A DNA stretch of 64,000 bases from RPQJ01 sp963778185 (GCA_963778185.1 CAVZTF010000004.1:310001-374000), one strand, 5' to 3'. Shown: positions 16,457 through 26,185, numbered from the stretch's first letter. The notes: generated by a model not told the origin, from the sequence alone. Numbers and translations are program-made.

Positions 16457-16828
16457 ATGTTCAATCGTTCCGTCATTTACGTCCTCTGCTTCGCGGTCCT
16501 CAACCTCGGTTCGCCGATGATGGCGAGCGCCGCCATGATCGGCACTCTGCAGGCGGTCGAGTCCGGCAGCCGCGCCCAGGACCTCGCGACCGTGAATGCC
16601 TCGCTCGCCCGCGAGGACGTGCGACAGCAGTTCGTGGCGCTTGGCGTGGAGCCGGCGCAGGTCGAGGCGCGCATCGCGGCGCTCACGGATGCGGAGTTGA
16701 GCAAGCTTGCCGTGCAGATGTCCGACATGCCGGCCGGCGGCGACGCCCTCGCGGTGATCGGCATCGTGTTCATCGTGCTGCTGATCCTCGAACTCACGGG
16801 TGTCATCGACATTTTCAAGAAGGCCTGA
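16457..16828 (+). CDS. PA2779-family small secreted/membrane protein
   Basis: 123 residues from ATG 16457 (an in-frame GTG lies 9 bases earlier). The N-terminal hydrophobic segment is signal-like (VIYVLCFAVLNLGSP ... ASAAM), the middle is helical with paired residues (ALGVEPAQVEARIAALTD), and the C terminus has a membrane helix (ALAVIGIVFIVLLILELTG) ending in FKKA. This matches the PA2779 family, which is usually found next to a PA2778-type peptidase, as here. Its molecular role is not known. Confidence 0.8.
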   Translation: MFNRSVIYVLCFAVLNLGSPMMASAAMIGTLQAVESGSRAQDLATVNASLAREDVRQQFVALGVEPAQVEARIAALTDAELSKLAVQMSDMPAGGDALAVIGIVFIVLLILELTGVIDIFKKA

Positions 16829-16850
16829 CCGGCAACGCAGTTACCTGCGC

Positions 16851-17825
16851 GTGGACGCAGGCAGCTTCTTTCGCGCGGCTGCCTGCGTCCTCGCCTTCTC
16901 GCTCGCCGGCTGCCAGGCCCGCGGACCACGGCTGGCCCCGCTGACCTCTGCGGGCTTCCCGTCGCGGGTCGAGCTCGCGGCAACCCCGTTCTTCCCGCAA
17001 CGCGACTACCAGTGCGGCCCGGCGGCGCTCGCCACCGTGCTGACGGCAGCCGGCGTGCCGACGAGCGCGGACAGCCTCGTGGCCGAGGTCTACCTGCCCG
17101 GACGGCAGGGCAGCCTGCAGCCTGAACTCGTCGCCGCCACCCGTGGGCGCGGTCGTCTTCCGTATGTCCTGCCGCCCCGCACGGATGCGCTGCTCGCGCA
17201 ACTCGCGGCGGGCACTCCGGTGCTGGTGATGCAGAAGCTGGGCGCTGGCCCCTGGCCCGGCTGGCACTACGCGGTGCTGGTGGGATACGACATCGGTACG
17301 GATCGATTCCTGCTCCGTTCGGGCACCAACGAGCGGTTGGAAATGTCCGCCACGCGATTCCTCACGACCTGGGAGCGCGCCGACCGCTGGGCGATGGTCG
17401 CCCTGCCGCCGGGGCGCATGCCCGCCGCGCCGGAACTCGCGCCATACATGGAGGCGGCCGCGGGTCTCGAGGCCGTCGGCAAGCTCGACGAGGCCGGGCG
17501 CGCCTACGAGGCGGCGGCGAGGGAATGGCCTGCTGAAGCGATGCCGCGGCTCGGGCTCGCCAACCTGTCCTACGCCCGTGGCGACCTGCGCGCCGCCGAG
17601 CGCGGCTATCGCGAAGCGATCGCGCTGGCGCCCGACGAGATCGCTGCGCGAAACAATCGTGCCGAAGTCCTGCTGGAACTCGGTTGCCCCGCCGCGGCAC
17701 GAAGCGAGATCGCGACAGCGCAGTCGCTCGCGGGCGACGGGCCGCTCGCCGCGGCGGTGGCGGCCACCGCGAACAGGACCACGGCAATGCACGGCCCGGA
17801 CGGCCCGGGTTGCCCGTCGGACTGA
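16851..17825 (+). CDS. PA2778-family C39-like cysteine peptidase lipoprotein with TPRs
   Basis: 324 residues from GTG 16851, chosen because it gives a clean lipoprotein signal (AACVLAFSLAGC, C21); the frame also opens earlier at 16800 inside the previous gene. The papain-like C39 domain has the nucleophile C55 in DYQCGPAALATVL and H139 in PWPGWHYAVLVGYD. TPR repeats follow at about 195-300. C39-like domains cleave leader peptides or bind such substrates. The pairing with PA2779 just upstream is conserved in other Gammaproteobacteria. The substrate is unknown. Confidence 0.82.
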   Translation: MDAGSFFRAAACVLAFSLAGCQARGPRLAPLTSAGFPSRVELAATPFFPQRDYQCGPAALATVLTAAGVPTSADSLVAEVYLPGRQGSLQPELVAATRGRGRLPYVLPPRTDALLAQLAAGTPVLVMQKLGAGPWPGWHYAVLVGYDIGTDRFLLRSGTNERLEMSATRFLTTWERADRWAMVALPPGRMPAAPELAPYMEAAAGLEAVGKLDEAGRAYEAAAREWPAEAMPRLGLANLSYARGDLRAAERGYREAIALAPDEIAARNNRAEVLLELGCPAAARSEIATAQSLAGDGPLAAAVAATANRTTAMHGPDGPGCPSD

Positions 17826-17845
17826 GCGGCGGCACACTCGCACCC

Positions 17846-18061
17846 ATGACGCTGAAGGAGCGCCTCGACGAGATCTTCCCGGAGTGGCAGCGCTGGTATC
17901 CCAGCCTGTTTGACGCCGCCGTGGATCTCGGCGTCATCCGCGCGCGCGTCTGCGATCCTTCGTCGCTGCTGCTGTCGAACCGCCACGCGAGCGTGCGCGC
18001 GGCGGCCGAGCTCGAGCACCGGCGCAGGTGGAGCGCCGAGGAGAACGAGCCGGAAGACTGA
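17846..18061 (+). CDS. Conserved hypothetical protein, 71 aa
   Basis: A small ORF with ATG 17846, 20 bp after the PA2778-type gene and on the same strand. The protein is charged and helical (MTLKERLDEIFPEWQRWYP ... SNRHASVRAAAELEHRRRW). No signal peptide, membrane segment or known motif is visible. Codon use matches its neighbours. It is not recognised and is probably cytoplasmic. Confidence 0.5.
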   Translation: MTLKERLDEIFPEWQRWYPSLFDAAVDLGVIRARVCDPSSLLLSNRHASVRAAAELEHRRRWSAEENEPED

Positions 18062-18083
18062 TCGCAGCCCGCGCCGGTCGTGA

Positions 18084-18935
18084 TCAGCGGCGCGGAGGCA
18101 TCTCCGCGAACTGCGGCAGCGAGTCCGTGATGCGGTCCCAGGGAGCCTTCGAGTCCACGAAGATGTGTGCCTCGGCGCGGATTCCCGGGTCGTTGTCGAG
18201 TGACCCGGCCGGCACGTTGACCACGCCGCGCTCGACCGAGACCCGTGGCACGGCACTGCCGCAGCGCCGGCAGAACGCCGTGCCGAAGAACTGCGCGCCG
18301 GCCAACTGGTAGTCCTGCACGAGATCGGCGCCGCGCAGCCAGCGGAAACCGTCCGCCTTGTAGAAGACGTTGGCCGCGTGCACCGCGCTGCGCCCGTGAC
18401 GGCAGCGCGAGCAGTGGCAGTAGTAGAAGCGCAGCGGCGGCCCGCTGATCTCGTAAGCCACCTCGCCGCACAGGCAGCTGCCCTGCGTCGCGTCGCCGTG
18501 CGTCTCGACCGTCTTGCGCGGGGTCGCTTGCATGCCGAATTGTGGCGGGTACTCCTCGTGCTGCGGCAGCCCGTCGGTGATCTCGTACCAGGGCGCCTTC
18601 GAGGCCGTAAACATGTGCATCTGCGACTCGATGCCGAGCTCGCCGTCGAGGTTACCCGCAGGGCACACGACGAGGCCGATGGCCGGCATGCCCTCCGGCA
18701 TCACCGCTCCACAGACCTTGCAGAACGAGCGATGGAAGCCGGGCGACGACTGGTAGTGCGCGATCGAATCCTCGCCCGCAGTGATGCGAAACCCTGCGAG
18801 CGGGGCGGCGACGAACGTCGCGAAGGGCGTGCCGTGGTGCTTGCGGCACATCGAGCAGTGGCAATGCAGCATCGAGACGAACGGACCGTCGATTTCGAAA
18901 CGCACGGTCCCGCACAAGCAGTGGCCCTGGGTCAT
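18084..18935 (-). CDS. Tandem double GFA-domain protein
   Basis: 283 residues made of two consecutive GFA/CENP-V zinc domains. Domain 1 (about 1-140) has CLCGTVRFEI, HCHCSMCRKHHG and FCKVCGAVMP. Domain 2 (about 150-283) repeats the plan with CLCGEVAYEI, YCHCSRCRHGRS and FCRRCGSAVPR, and both end in a similar SKAPWxxITDxLPQ motif. Usual GFA proteins have one domain of about 130-150 residues, so this is an internal duplication and fusion. Members bind zinc and some act on S-hydroxymethyl-glutathione. The activity of this one is unknown. It converges on the small hypothetical gene. Confidence 0.88.
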   Translation of the reverse strand: MTQGHCLCGTVRFEIDGPFVSMLHCHCSMCRKHHGTPFATFVAAPLAGFRITAGEDSIAHYQSSPGFHRSFCKVCGAVMPEGMPAIGLVVCPAGNLDGELGIESQMHMFTASKAPWYEITDGLPQHEEYPPQFGMQATPRKTVETHGDATQGSCLCGEVAYEISGPPLRFYYCHCSRCRHGRSAVHAANVFYKADGFRWLRGADLVQDYQLAGAQFFGTAFCRRCGSAVPRVSVERGVVNVPAGSLDNDPGIRAEAHIFVDSKAPWDRITDSLPQFAEMPPRR

Positions 18936-19003
18936 GTCGCGACTCCATGCAGGTCGGATGAACGATTCACGTACGGTAGCGCGCTAGCACTGTGCTGGCC
19001 AGC

Positions 19004-19020
19004 GTTAAGGAGCCGTTAAG
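19004..19020 (+). promoter_or_regulatory. PmrA/QseB-type direct-repeat operator
   Basis: GTTAAG-5-GTTAAG is a perfect direct repeat with 11-bp period, the classic spacing and near-consensus for PmrA/QseB-class response regulators. It lies 49 bp upstream of the DUF1924 cytochrome gene, whose operon ends with just such a regulator and kinase. Autoregulation is inferred. Confidence 0.65.
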
Positions 19021-19068
19021 CACAAGCCGGTAGGGTTCCACTCCGTACCCTGGACCGACGGAGTGACC

Positions 19069-19482
19069 ATGAAGCGAACCATCCTGTTGCTGACCGTGCT
19101 GTTGGGCGGGCCCGCCGCGCAAGCCGGATCACCAGCCGTGCTGCTCGACGCCTACCGCGCAGAAGCGACGGCGCGAACCCCGTCGTATGCCGGGCCGTCC
19201 GTGCCTCGCGGCGACGCAATCTTCCACGCACTCGGCAAGGATTGGAGCTGCGCATCCTGCCACACGGCGGATCCGCGCCAATCAGGCCGGCACGCGGTCA
19301 CGGGCAAGCCGATCAGGCCGCTCGCGCCCGGCGCGGACCCTGCGCGATTCACCGACCGCGCCAAGGCCGAGAAGTGGTTCAAGCGCAACTGCAAGGACAC
19401 GCACGGGCGCGAATGCACTGCCGCCGAGAAGGCGGACCTGCTCGCCTACCTGATATCCCTCGGCAATCGGAGCAAGACATGA
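19069..19482 (+). CDS. DUF1924 cytochrome c (SHP-like)
   Basis: 137 residues from ATG 19069 with GGAG in front. A signal peptide covers about 1-19 (cleavage after AAQA). The single heme site CASCH is at 61-65, followed by PIRPLAPGADPARFTD and KWFKRNCKDTHGREC, both hallmarks of the DUF1924 family related to Rhodobacter SHP, an oxygen-binding heme protein. It leads a run of genes for a diheme cytochrome, cytochrome b561, response regulator and kinase, a grouping known in other Proteobacteria. The stop overlaps the next ATG. Confidence 0.88.
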   Translation: MKRTILLLTVLLGGPAAQAGSPAVLLDAYRAEATARTPSYAGPSVPRGDAIFHALGKDWSCASCHTADPRQSGRHAVTGKPIRPLAPGADPARFTDRAKAEKWFKRNCKDTHGRECTAAEKADLLAYLISLGNRSKT

Positions 19483-19957
19483 AACCCACGCGATACTTTC
19501 GCCCGGCGGATCTCGTCGTCTGGTCAGCCTCGGTCCTCGTCCTGGCCTTCGCGCCGCAACGTCCCGCCGACGCCGGGCCGAGTGACGACTACGCGGCGAT
19601 GCAGGCCGAGTGCGGCAGCTGCCACGTCGCCTACCCGGCGAAGCTCCTGTCCCCGCGCCGCCTGGGGCGAGGTGCTCGGCAATCTCGATCGCCACTACGG
19701 CGTCGATGCGAGCCTCGACGAGGCGACCCTCGCGGCCGTCTGCGCGCCACTTCGCCTCGCCAACGGGCACGCCTGCAGCGACGGGTGCCGCATTGCCCCG
19801 CATCACGACCGCCGCGTGGTTCCGCGATGAGCACGACGAAGTGAGCCCGGCCACCTGGCGTCGTTCCGCGGTGCGAAGCGCCGCAAACTGCGACGCCTGC
19901 CATCCCCGCGCCGCCCGCGGCGATTTCGACGAAGACCGGGTCTCGATCCCGAGGTGA
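19479..19957 (+). CDS. Diheme cytochrome c (DHC family), frameshifted
   Basis: ATG 19479 overlaps the DUF1924 stop. Frame one carries the signal peptide and first heme site (AECGSCHVAYPAKLL). Near 19660 the sensible sequence moves to another frame (WGEVLGNLDRHYGVDASLDE), and near 19780 to a third, which holds RITTAAWFRDEH, the second heme site CDACH and the ending ending in RVSIPR. Joined, this is a normal-sized diheme DHC protein that would pass electrons between the SHP-like cytochrome and cytochrome b561. The frame changes look like assembly indels. Confidence 0.7.
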
Positions 19958-19962
19958 ATGCG

Positions 19963-20668
19963 ATGAACCAGCAACAGGTCGTCTGGGACCTGCCGGTCCG
20001 CGTCTTCCACTGGACGCTCGCGGCGTCGTTCGCGGCGGCCTACGCGATATCCGACAGCGAGCGCTGGCGCAACCTGCACGTGGCCTTCGGCTACACAGTG
20101 CTCGGCCTGGTCGCGTTCCGGCTGCTGTGGGGTTTCGTGGGCACTCACCACGCGAGGTTCGCGTCGTTCCGCTACCGGCCGGCGGAGGCGATCGCGTACC
20201 TCAAGGAGATAGCGACCGGCCGGGCCCGCCATTACATCGGCCACAATCCCGCCGGCAGCTGGGCGGTGTACGCAATCCTCGTTCTGAGCGTCGGCACGGC
20301 AGTCTCCGGCTACCTCACCCTCAATGAGATCGGCGGCGACGCCTTCGAGGAAGTGCACGAGTTCCTCGCGAACACCTGGCTCGTCGTCGTACTGCTGCAC
20401 GTGGCGGGCGTGATCGCGAGCAGCCTCGCGCATCGCGAGAACCTCGCGCGCGCCATGGTGACGGGCACAAGCGTGGCGCAGGTGAGCGGCCCGCGGCGCG
20501 GACTCGGCGTGAGCGCCGTCGGCCTCGCGGTTGCGGCGGCCGTGTTCGGCTTCTGGAGCTGGACGATGCTGGCCGGTGGCGGGGCGATCGCGAGCGGCCG
20601 AGGCCGCGGACGACGGGCACGACGGGGAACACCTATTGGTCGAGGCGCACGAGAAGGACGACGATTGA
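19963..20668 (+). CDS. Cytochrome b561 family membrane protein, frameshifted near its end
   Basis: The start is ATG 19963 (a GTG 9 bases earlier is possible). WDLPVRVFHWTLAASF, LHVAFGYTVLGLVAFRLLWG and LHVAGVIASSLAHREN give the paired histidines of a di-heme b561/Ni-Fe hydrogenase-type cytochrome b with four membrane helices. The frame runs on to 20766, but after about 20590 the biologically sensible tail is in another frame and ends HLLVEAHEKDDD at TGA 20666-20668, just before the next gene. It likely links quinones to the DHC/SHP cytochromes. Confidence 0.78.
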
Positions 20669-20671
20669 TCC

Positions 20672-21355
20672 ATGCGGATCCTGCTGGTCGAGGACGACGC
20701 GCTGCTCGGCGATGCCCTGCAGGCCGGGTTACGGCAGTCCGGGTTTGCGGTCGACTGGTTGCGTGAGGCGCCGGCCGCGGATGCGGCCCTGCGCGAGAGC
20801 CGCTTCGCCGCTGTCGTGCTCGACCTCGGGCCTGCCGAAGCTCGCGGGCTTCGAAGTACTGCGCAAGCTGCGCGCGCGCGACGACCGCACGCCGGTACTG
20901 ATACTGACGGCCCGCGACGCGGTGGACGATCGCGTGAAGGGCCTCGACGCGGGCGCCGACGACTACGTGGTGAAGCCGATCGCGATCGCCGAGCTGGCGG
21001 CGCGGCTGCGCGCGCTGGTGCGTCGGTCGCAGGGCGGCGCGGGCGGTGTCCTGCGTATCGGCGAGCTCGAGATCGACCCGGCGGCGCGCACCGTGCGTTT
21101 CGCCGGCGTGCCGGTGGAGCTGCAGCCGCGCGAGTTCGCCGTGCTGCTCGAACTCGTCGCTCAACGCCGGCCGCGTGCTGACCCGCGGCCAGCTCGAATC
21201 GCGCCTGTACGAGTGGGGCGAGGCGCTCGAGAGCAATGCGATCGAGGTGCACGTCCACCACCTGCGGCGAAAAGCTCGCGCCGGCGCTGATACGCACTGT
21301 CCGGGGCGTAGGGTACATGGTGCCGGCGGACGGCGGAGCGACGCGTGATGCGTAG
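20672..21355 (+). CDS. QseB/PmrA-type response regulator, frameshifted
   Basis: ATG 20672 opens MRILLVEDDALLGDALQ with the acidic D8-D9 and phospho-acceptor D51. Three single-base insertions break the frame, near 20830 (after VVLDLG), 21160 (after LLEL) and 21270 (in an AAAA run). Read across them, the protein continues LPKLAGFEVLRKLRARDD, then the winged helix and RTVRGVGYMVPADG, ending at TAG 21353-21355. That is a full 225-residue regulator. It probably binds the repeat at 19004-19020. Confidence 0.72.
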
Positions 21356-22702
21356 GTCGCTCGATCCGCCGCCGGCTCGTCGCGTTGCTGCTCGCTGGTG
21401 CTCGCGGGAGCGTGGGCTGTCATCGGCGTCGCGACCTACGTCGATTCGCATCGCGAGATCGACGCGCTGCTCGACGCGCATCTGGCGCAGTCGGCGCGCC
21501 TCGTCATCGCACAAGCCGGTCACGAACTCGAGGACGTCGAGTTCGAGGACAGATCGAGGACGTCGCGGGCTACCGCCGCGGCGTCGCGTTCCAGGTCTGG
21601 GAGGACGGCCGCGACGCTGTTGCTGCGCTCGGCAGCCGCTCCATCGGCGCGCCTGTCGCCGGTCGAATCGGGCTTCAGCGACGCGGTACTCGACGGACGC
21701 CGTTGGCGCATCTTCAGCGGCTGGGACGACGAGCACGAGGTGCTCGTACAGGTGGGCGAGGACCACTCGGCGCGCGAGCGCATCGCGCGCCGCATCGCGC
21801 GCAACACGCTGTTGCCGCTGCTGCTCGCGCTGCCGCTGGTCGGCGCGCTGGTCTGGCTGGGTGGGGCGCGGGCTGCGCCACTGCGCGATCTCGGTCGCGA
21901 AGTGGAACTGCGGGGTCCGCAGGACCTGCGCCCGCTCGGACTGCGCAACCCGCCCGCCGAGGTCGCACCGGTCGCCGCGACGCTCGACCGACTGTTCGAG
22001 CGAATCCGGGAATCACTCGATTCCGAGCGTCGATTCACCTCCCACGCGGCGCACGAGATTGCGCACGCCAATGGCCGCGATCCGCGCACAGGCCGAGGTG
22101 GCGCGGGACGCCGAGGAGGCCCGGACGTGCGAACGCGCCCTCGACCGGGTCATCGAAGGCTGCGATCGGGCCGCTCGTCTCGTCGAGCAGTTGCTGATGC
22201 TGGCGCGCGTGGACGAGGCCACCGCGGGTACGAACCACGTGTCATGTCGACTCGACGCGATCGTGCACCGGGTGCTTGTCGAGCAGGCGCCGTGGGCGAT
22301 GGAGCAGGGCGCGACACTCGATCTCGAGGCCGTCGAGACGACGTCGTGCGGGGTGATCCCGTGCTGCTCGAGGTACTGGTACGCAATCTCGTGGACAACG
22401 CGGTCCGGCACGGTGGTGCCGGCGTGGTGAAGGTGGTCGTGGCGTCGGCGGGGCGAGACACCACGCTGGTCGTCGAGGACTGCGGCGCGGGCCTCGACGA
22501 CGACGACCTGCAGCGGCTGGGGCAACGCTTTCACCGGGCGCCGTCCGCGCGCGGCAGTGGCAGCGGCCTTGGTCTCTCCATCGTCGGGCGCATCGTCGAG
22601 TTGCACGGCGCTGCGCTGCGCTACGGCCGCGGTCGCGGCGGAGCCGGCATGCGCGTCGAGATCGCATTCGACGTTCACGAGGGCCCCGCCACGGACCGTT
22701 GA
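21348..22702 (+). CDS. QseC-type sensor histidine kinase, frameshifted
   Basis: The likely start is ATG 21348, overlapping the regulator stop. Corrected for indels it reads as an N-terminal membrane helix (VALLLAVLAGAWAVIG), a periplasmic domain, a second helix (LLPLLLALPLVGALVWLG), HAMP, an H-box AAHELRTPMAAIRAQ near 22050, and N, G1 and G2 boxes (RNLVDNAVRHG, DCGAGL, GSGSGLGLSIVGRIVELHG). Frame changes fall near 21365, 21400, 21555, 21600, 22060 and 22350. The domain order is complete, so the gene is probably intact in the organism. It senses an unknown signal for the cytochrome operon. Confidence 0.7.
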
Positions 22703-22708
22703 CGCGAA

Positions 22709-24767
22709 TCAGTCGAACGTCGCGCCCACCTTGACCCACAGCGTGCGGCCCGGCTCGTTGACGCGCGTCGTCTGCTCGAAGCCCTGAACCATCGCGCCGC
22801 CGCGGCTCAGGTGCTCCGCGTAGGCCTTGTCGAGCAGGTTGTCCACGCCGGCCGATACCAGCACGCCGGGCAACGGCCGCCAGGCGCCGTTCAGCGACAG
22901 CACGCCGAAGCCGCCGGTGCGCCCGAGGTCCTGCCCGACGATGCTGCCCTGGCGGAGCGCGTAGCGGTCCTGCTCGTCGACCACGCGCCAGAGCATGCCG
23001 GCGAACCAGCGCGGGCCCGCGTAGTTCAGGCTGGTGCGCAGTTCGAGCGGCGGCATCTGCGCGAGCGGCCGGTCGTCGCTGCGGTTCTCGCCCCGCGTAT
23101 AGGCGACCGAGTTGGTCAGGTTCCAGCGCGCGGCCAGCGCCCAGGTCGCGTCGATCTCGCCTCCCCAGGTGCGCGCGTCCACGTTGCGCGTCACGGTGGC
23201 GGTGCGCATCCCCTTCGCGACGCCGGACTCGATGAGGATGTAGTCATTCACGCCGCTCACGAACGCCGACACGGACGCGGCCAGCCGGGCGCCCTCGTAG
23301 ACGAGCCCCGTGTCGAGCTGCGTCGTCTTCTCGGGCGCGGCATGGAACGCGCTCAAGCCGTCCTCGCTCTCCTTGCCGGCGGAGAGGAGCTCCCAGTAGT
23401 CCGGGAACCGCTGCACATGGCCCACGCCGACGTAGGCCGTGGCCGGCGTGCCGGCCAGTTCGCGCTCGACACGTGCGAACCCGCTGGCCAGCGTCGTGCG
23501 GCGAGTCTCGTCGGCCGTCGGGTTCGCAACGGTCGCCATGCCGACCCTCAGCGTGTCCCGTTCGTCGCGGGCTTCCCAAGCATCGCCGCGCAGGCCGACG
23601 ACCAGCCGTGTCCGCTCCGCGAGCGGGCGGTTCGCCTCGCCGAAGAGGCCGACGCTGCGAAACCGGCCGTCGTCGACGCGTGGCAGCGATCCGTACGGCT
23701 GCGCGGGCTGGTTCATGCTCTGGCGCAGCGAATGCTCGTTCTCCTGCAGGTCCGCGCCGACGGTCGCCGTGCCGGCAGCACCCCAGGCGAGGTCGAGCGC
23801 GACGCGCCCGCCCGTCGTGCGACGGTCGGGATTCGACACAGCCGGGTTCGCCATGGTCATCGTTGGCGTGAATTCGCGCAGGCTGTAGTTGTCCATCACG
23901 TGGTCGACGTAGTTGTAGTACGCCTGCGCTTCGAGGTCCGGTCACATGCCCTGACAGGTTCGCCCGCTCGTAGCGCAGGCCCACGTTCTCGCGGTCGAAG
24001 GCGACGCCGTCCATCGAGCGATCGGCGTATGCGGCCTCGCCGTCGCTCAGCGCGCCGGTAACTTCGAGGAGCGTGTCGTCGTCCGGGGTCCAGCCGAGCG
24101 CGCCGTTGACGCTCCAGCGCTCGTAGGAGGAGTGCACGGTCTCTCCGGTGCCGTCGTCGTAGTCGTCCGATTCCGAGCGCGTGGCCGTGAGCTGGCCGCG
24201 CGCAAGCGGCGTTCCCGCGCGCAGGTCGCCGACGAGGTCGTTGTGCCCGAAGCTCGCGCCGAGCGCGCTGCCCTGGGCCGTGTAGCCGGTGTCCGCGAAT
24301 CGCCCGATCTCGCGTTCGAAGGAGACGGTGGCGGCCGAGTTGCCGGGACCGTGCAGGACCGACTGCGGGCCCTTCACGACCACGATACGGTCGTAGGCTT
24401 CGGGAAAGACGTAGGCCGTCGGCGGGTCCATGCGCGCACCGCAGCCGCCGAGCAGCGTCTCGCCGTCGACCAGGATGTTCACGCGCGAGGCGGCCATTCC
24501 GCGGAAGACGGGGTCGCCGTCGGTGCCGCCCTTGCGGATCACCGAGAAGCCCGGGATGGTCTTCAGGTAGTCGGCGCCGTCGTGAGCCGGCAGCGGCTGC
24601 CGCGGCGCCTTCGGGTCGGTCACCACCATGAGCGGCGCGTGCATGCGCGATGCGGTGACGATGATTTCGTCGAGCGTCGGTACTGCGTGGGCTGCGCCTG
24701 CAAGCGCAAGCGCCGCGGGCACGGACACGATGACGGAGGCCCGGCGGGCCTCGCGACAGGTCTTCAT
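22709..24767 (-). CDS. TonB-dependent copper receptor (OprC/NosA-like), one frameshift
   Basis: ATG 24767 gives a signal peptide (VSVPAALALAGAAHA) and the plug domain of the TonB-copper receptor family: VVTDPKAPRQPLPAHDG, ADYLKTIPGFSVIRKGG and GGCGARMDPPTAYVFPEAYD. A single extra base near 23938 breaks the frame after RANLSGHVT; the barrel then continues DLEAQAYYNYVDHVMDNY and runs to a C-terminal phenylalanine-type end (VKVGATFD). Total length is about 685 residues, normal for the family. It should import or bind copper at the outer membrane. The DUF2946 gene upstream, often copper-linked, is 39 bp away on the same strand. Confidence 0.88.
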
Positions 24768-24805
24768 TGGCGTATCTCCGTAGTTCGTGGATCCAGCGCT
24801 GCGGG

Positions 24806-25198
24806 CTAGACCATCGACGGAGGTGCGCGTGGGGATTGCGTCCGGTGAGAGTTGCGGAGTACGGGCGCGGTGACCTGCACTCGCGCGGGTGCCTGTGGCA
24901 GCGGCTCCGCCTCGAGGGGAATGGCGGCGACCGGCGGGGGCGCCGTGGCTGCGGTCGCGGCGAACACGCAGGGCGATTCGTGGTCCTGGCCGTGGTCGGA
25001 CGGTGTCCCACCACCCTGCGTAAGGCGGATGACGGCGGACGACCGCGCATCGCCATGGCACATCTGCATGGTGAACGTGCCGTCCGACTCGCCCGGCATG
25101 AAGCCGTCGGGCACGAGCAGGCGCAGCGCGAGCGCGGGGGCGAGCAGCAGCGCTACCCAGCCGCGTACGCGTCGTCGGTGCATCCATCCCCCGCTCAT
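24806..25198 (-). CDS. DUF2946 family protein
   Basis: 130 residues; an ATG at 25183 is an alternative start. A hydrophobic N-terminal segment (VRGWVALLLAPALALRLLV) is followed by PDGFMPGESDGTFTMQMCHG and a His/Asp-rich part ending in ESPCVFAAT, the conserved marks of DUF2946. Cys, Met and His residues suggest binding of copper in the periplasm, and the gene precedes a copper-type TonB receptor. The C terminus (PVAAIPLEAEPLPQAPAR) is Pro-rich. Biochemical function is not established. Confidence 0.75.
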   Translation of the reverse strand: MSGGWMHRRRVRGWVALLLAPALALRLLVPDGFMPGESDGTFTMQMCHGDARSSAVIRLTQGGGTPSDHGQDHESPCVFAATAATAPPPVAAIPLEAEPLPQAPARVQVTAPVLRNSHRTQSPRAPPSMV

Positions 25199-25238
25199 GC
25201 CACGGAGTCTATTTCACAGGAGGTCGCTCGCGCGACCG

Positions 25239-26126
25239 TTACGCGTCGGCCGTCTTCGCGCGGATGATCTCGATCAGCCGGCGCGTGCCGGGCCCGAGCG
25301 TGTCGCGGTCGGCGTACACCAGGTACAGCTCGACGAAGCGCTCGCTGCCGGCCTCGAGCGGCAAGGGGGCGAGCGCGCCGGAGTCCAGTTCCTCGCGGAT
25401 GCTTTCCTCGGCGTACCACGCGAATCCGAGCCCCTTGCACGCGGCGCGGATGGAGGTGGCCTTGTTGCTCACGGTCCAGCGTCGCTCGGCAATCCAGCCG
25501 CCGGCGCGGCTGCGCTGCGCACTCGAGTCGCGCACGACGAGGTGCCGGTGCATCCGGAGGTCCTCGAGCGTCAGCGGCCGGTCGAGTTCGTGCAGCGGAT
25601 GCGTCGGGGCGGCGGCGCAAATGAATCGCACTCGCATCAGTGCGTCGCCGAGGAAGCCGCCCGGCACGACGCCGCCGATGGCGATGTCGACGCGCCCTTC
25701 GGTCAGCGCTTCCTCGGTACCACTCAGCACCGACTCGATGAGCTCGATGCGCGTATCTGGGTGCTCGCGCCCGAACTCGGCGAAGCACTCGAGCAGCAGC
25801 CACGTGGGAAAGATGATGTCGACGGCGAGGCGGATCTCGGATTCCTGGCCACGCGCGAGCTCGGCTGCCGCGTGCTCGAGCCGGCCGGCCTCCTGCACGA
25901 GCGACTTGCCACGGCGGTAGAGCACCTGCCCGGTCGCCGTGAGTACCGCCTTGCGGCCCCGCAGTTCGAACGCTTTCACGCCGAGCAGGTCCTCGAGCTT
26001 CTTGATGGTGTAGGTGATCGTCGACTGGCTGCGGTGCAGGCGTTCGGACGCCTGCGCATATCCCCCCGCCTCGACGACCCCGACGAGGGCATTCCACTGG
26101 TCCAGGGTGATCTTCGGTTGAGCCAT
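25239..26126 (-). CDS. LysR-family regulator, divergent from azoR
   Basis: 295 residues with an N-terminal winged helix (LDQWNALVGVVEAGGYAQASERLHRSQSTITYTIKKLE) and a substrate-binding domain from about 90. It is divergent from the azoreductase-DoxX-pirin operon and very probably controls it, as LysR regulators commonly do. The 108-bp gap contains the dyad at 26164-26185. The inducer is likely a quinone or electrophile, judged only from the target genes. Confidence 0.9.
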   Translation of the reverse strand: MAQPKITLDQWNALVGVVEAGGYAQASERLHRSQSTITYTIKKLEDLLGVKAFELRGRKAVLTATGQVLYRRGKSLVQEAGRLEHAAAELARGQESEIRLAVDIIFPTWLLLECFAEFGREHPDTRIELIESVLSGTEEALTEGRVDIAIGGVVPGGFLGDALMRVRFICAAAPTHPLHELDRPLTLEDLRMHRHLVVRDSSAQRSRAGGWIAERRWTVSNKATSIRAACKGLGFAWYAEESIREELDSGALAPLPLEAGSERFVELYLVYADRDTLGPGTRRLIEIIRAKTADA

Positions 26127-26163
26127 ATATCTATCCGATGGATCTGTATTAGCTAAAAAACCG

Positions 26164-26185
26164 TCTATTCAATCGACAGTATAGA
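26164..26185. promoter_or_regulatory. Putative LysR operator dyad
   Basis: TCTAT-12-ATAGA is an interrupted palindrome with a T-N-A pattern in the AT-rich gap between the LysR gene and azoR. The surrounding AT content contrasts with the GC-rich window. It lies 50 bp upstream of azoR. Confidence 0.5.
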
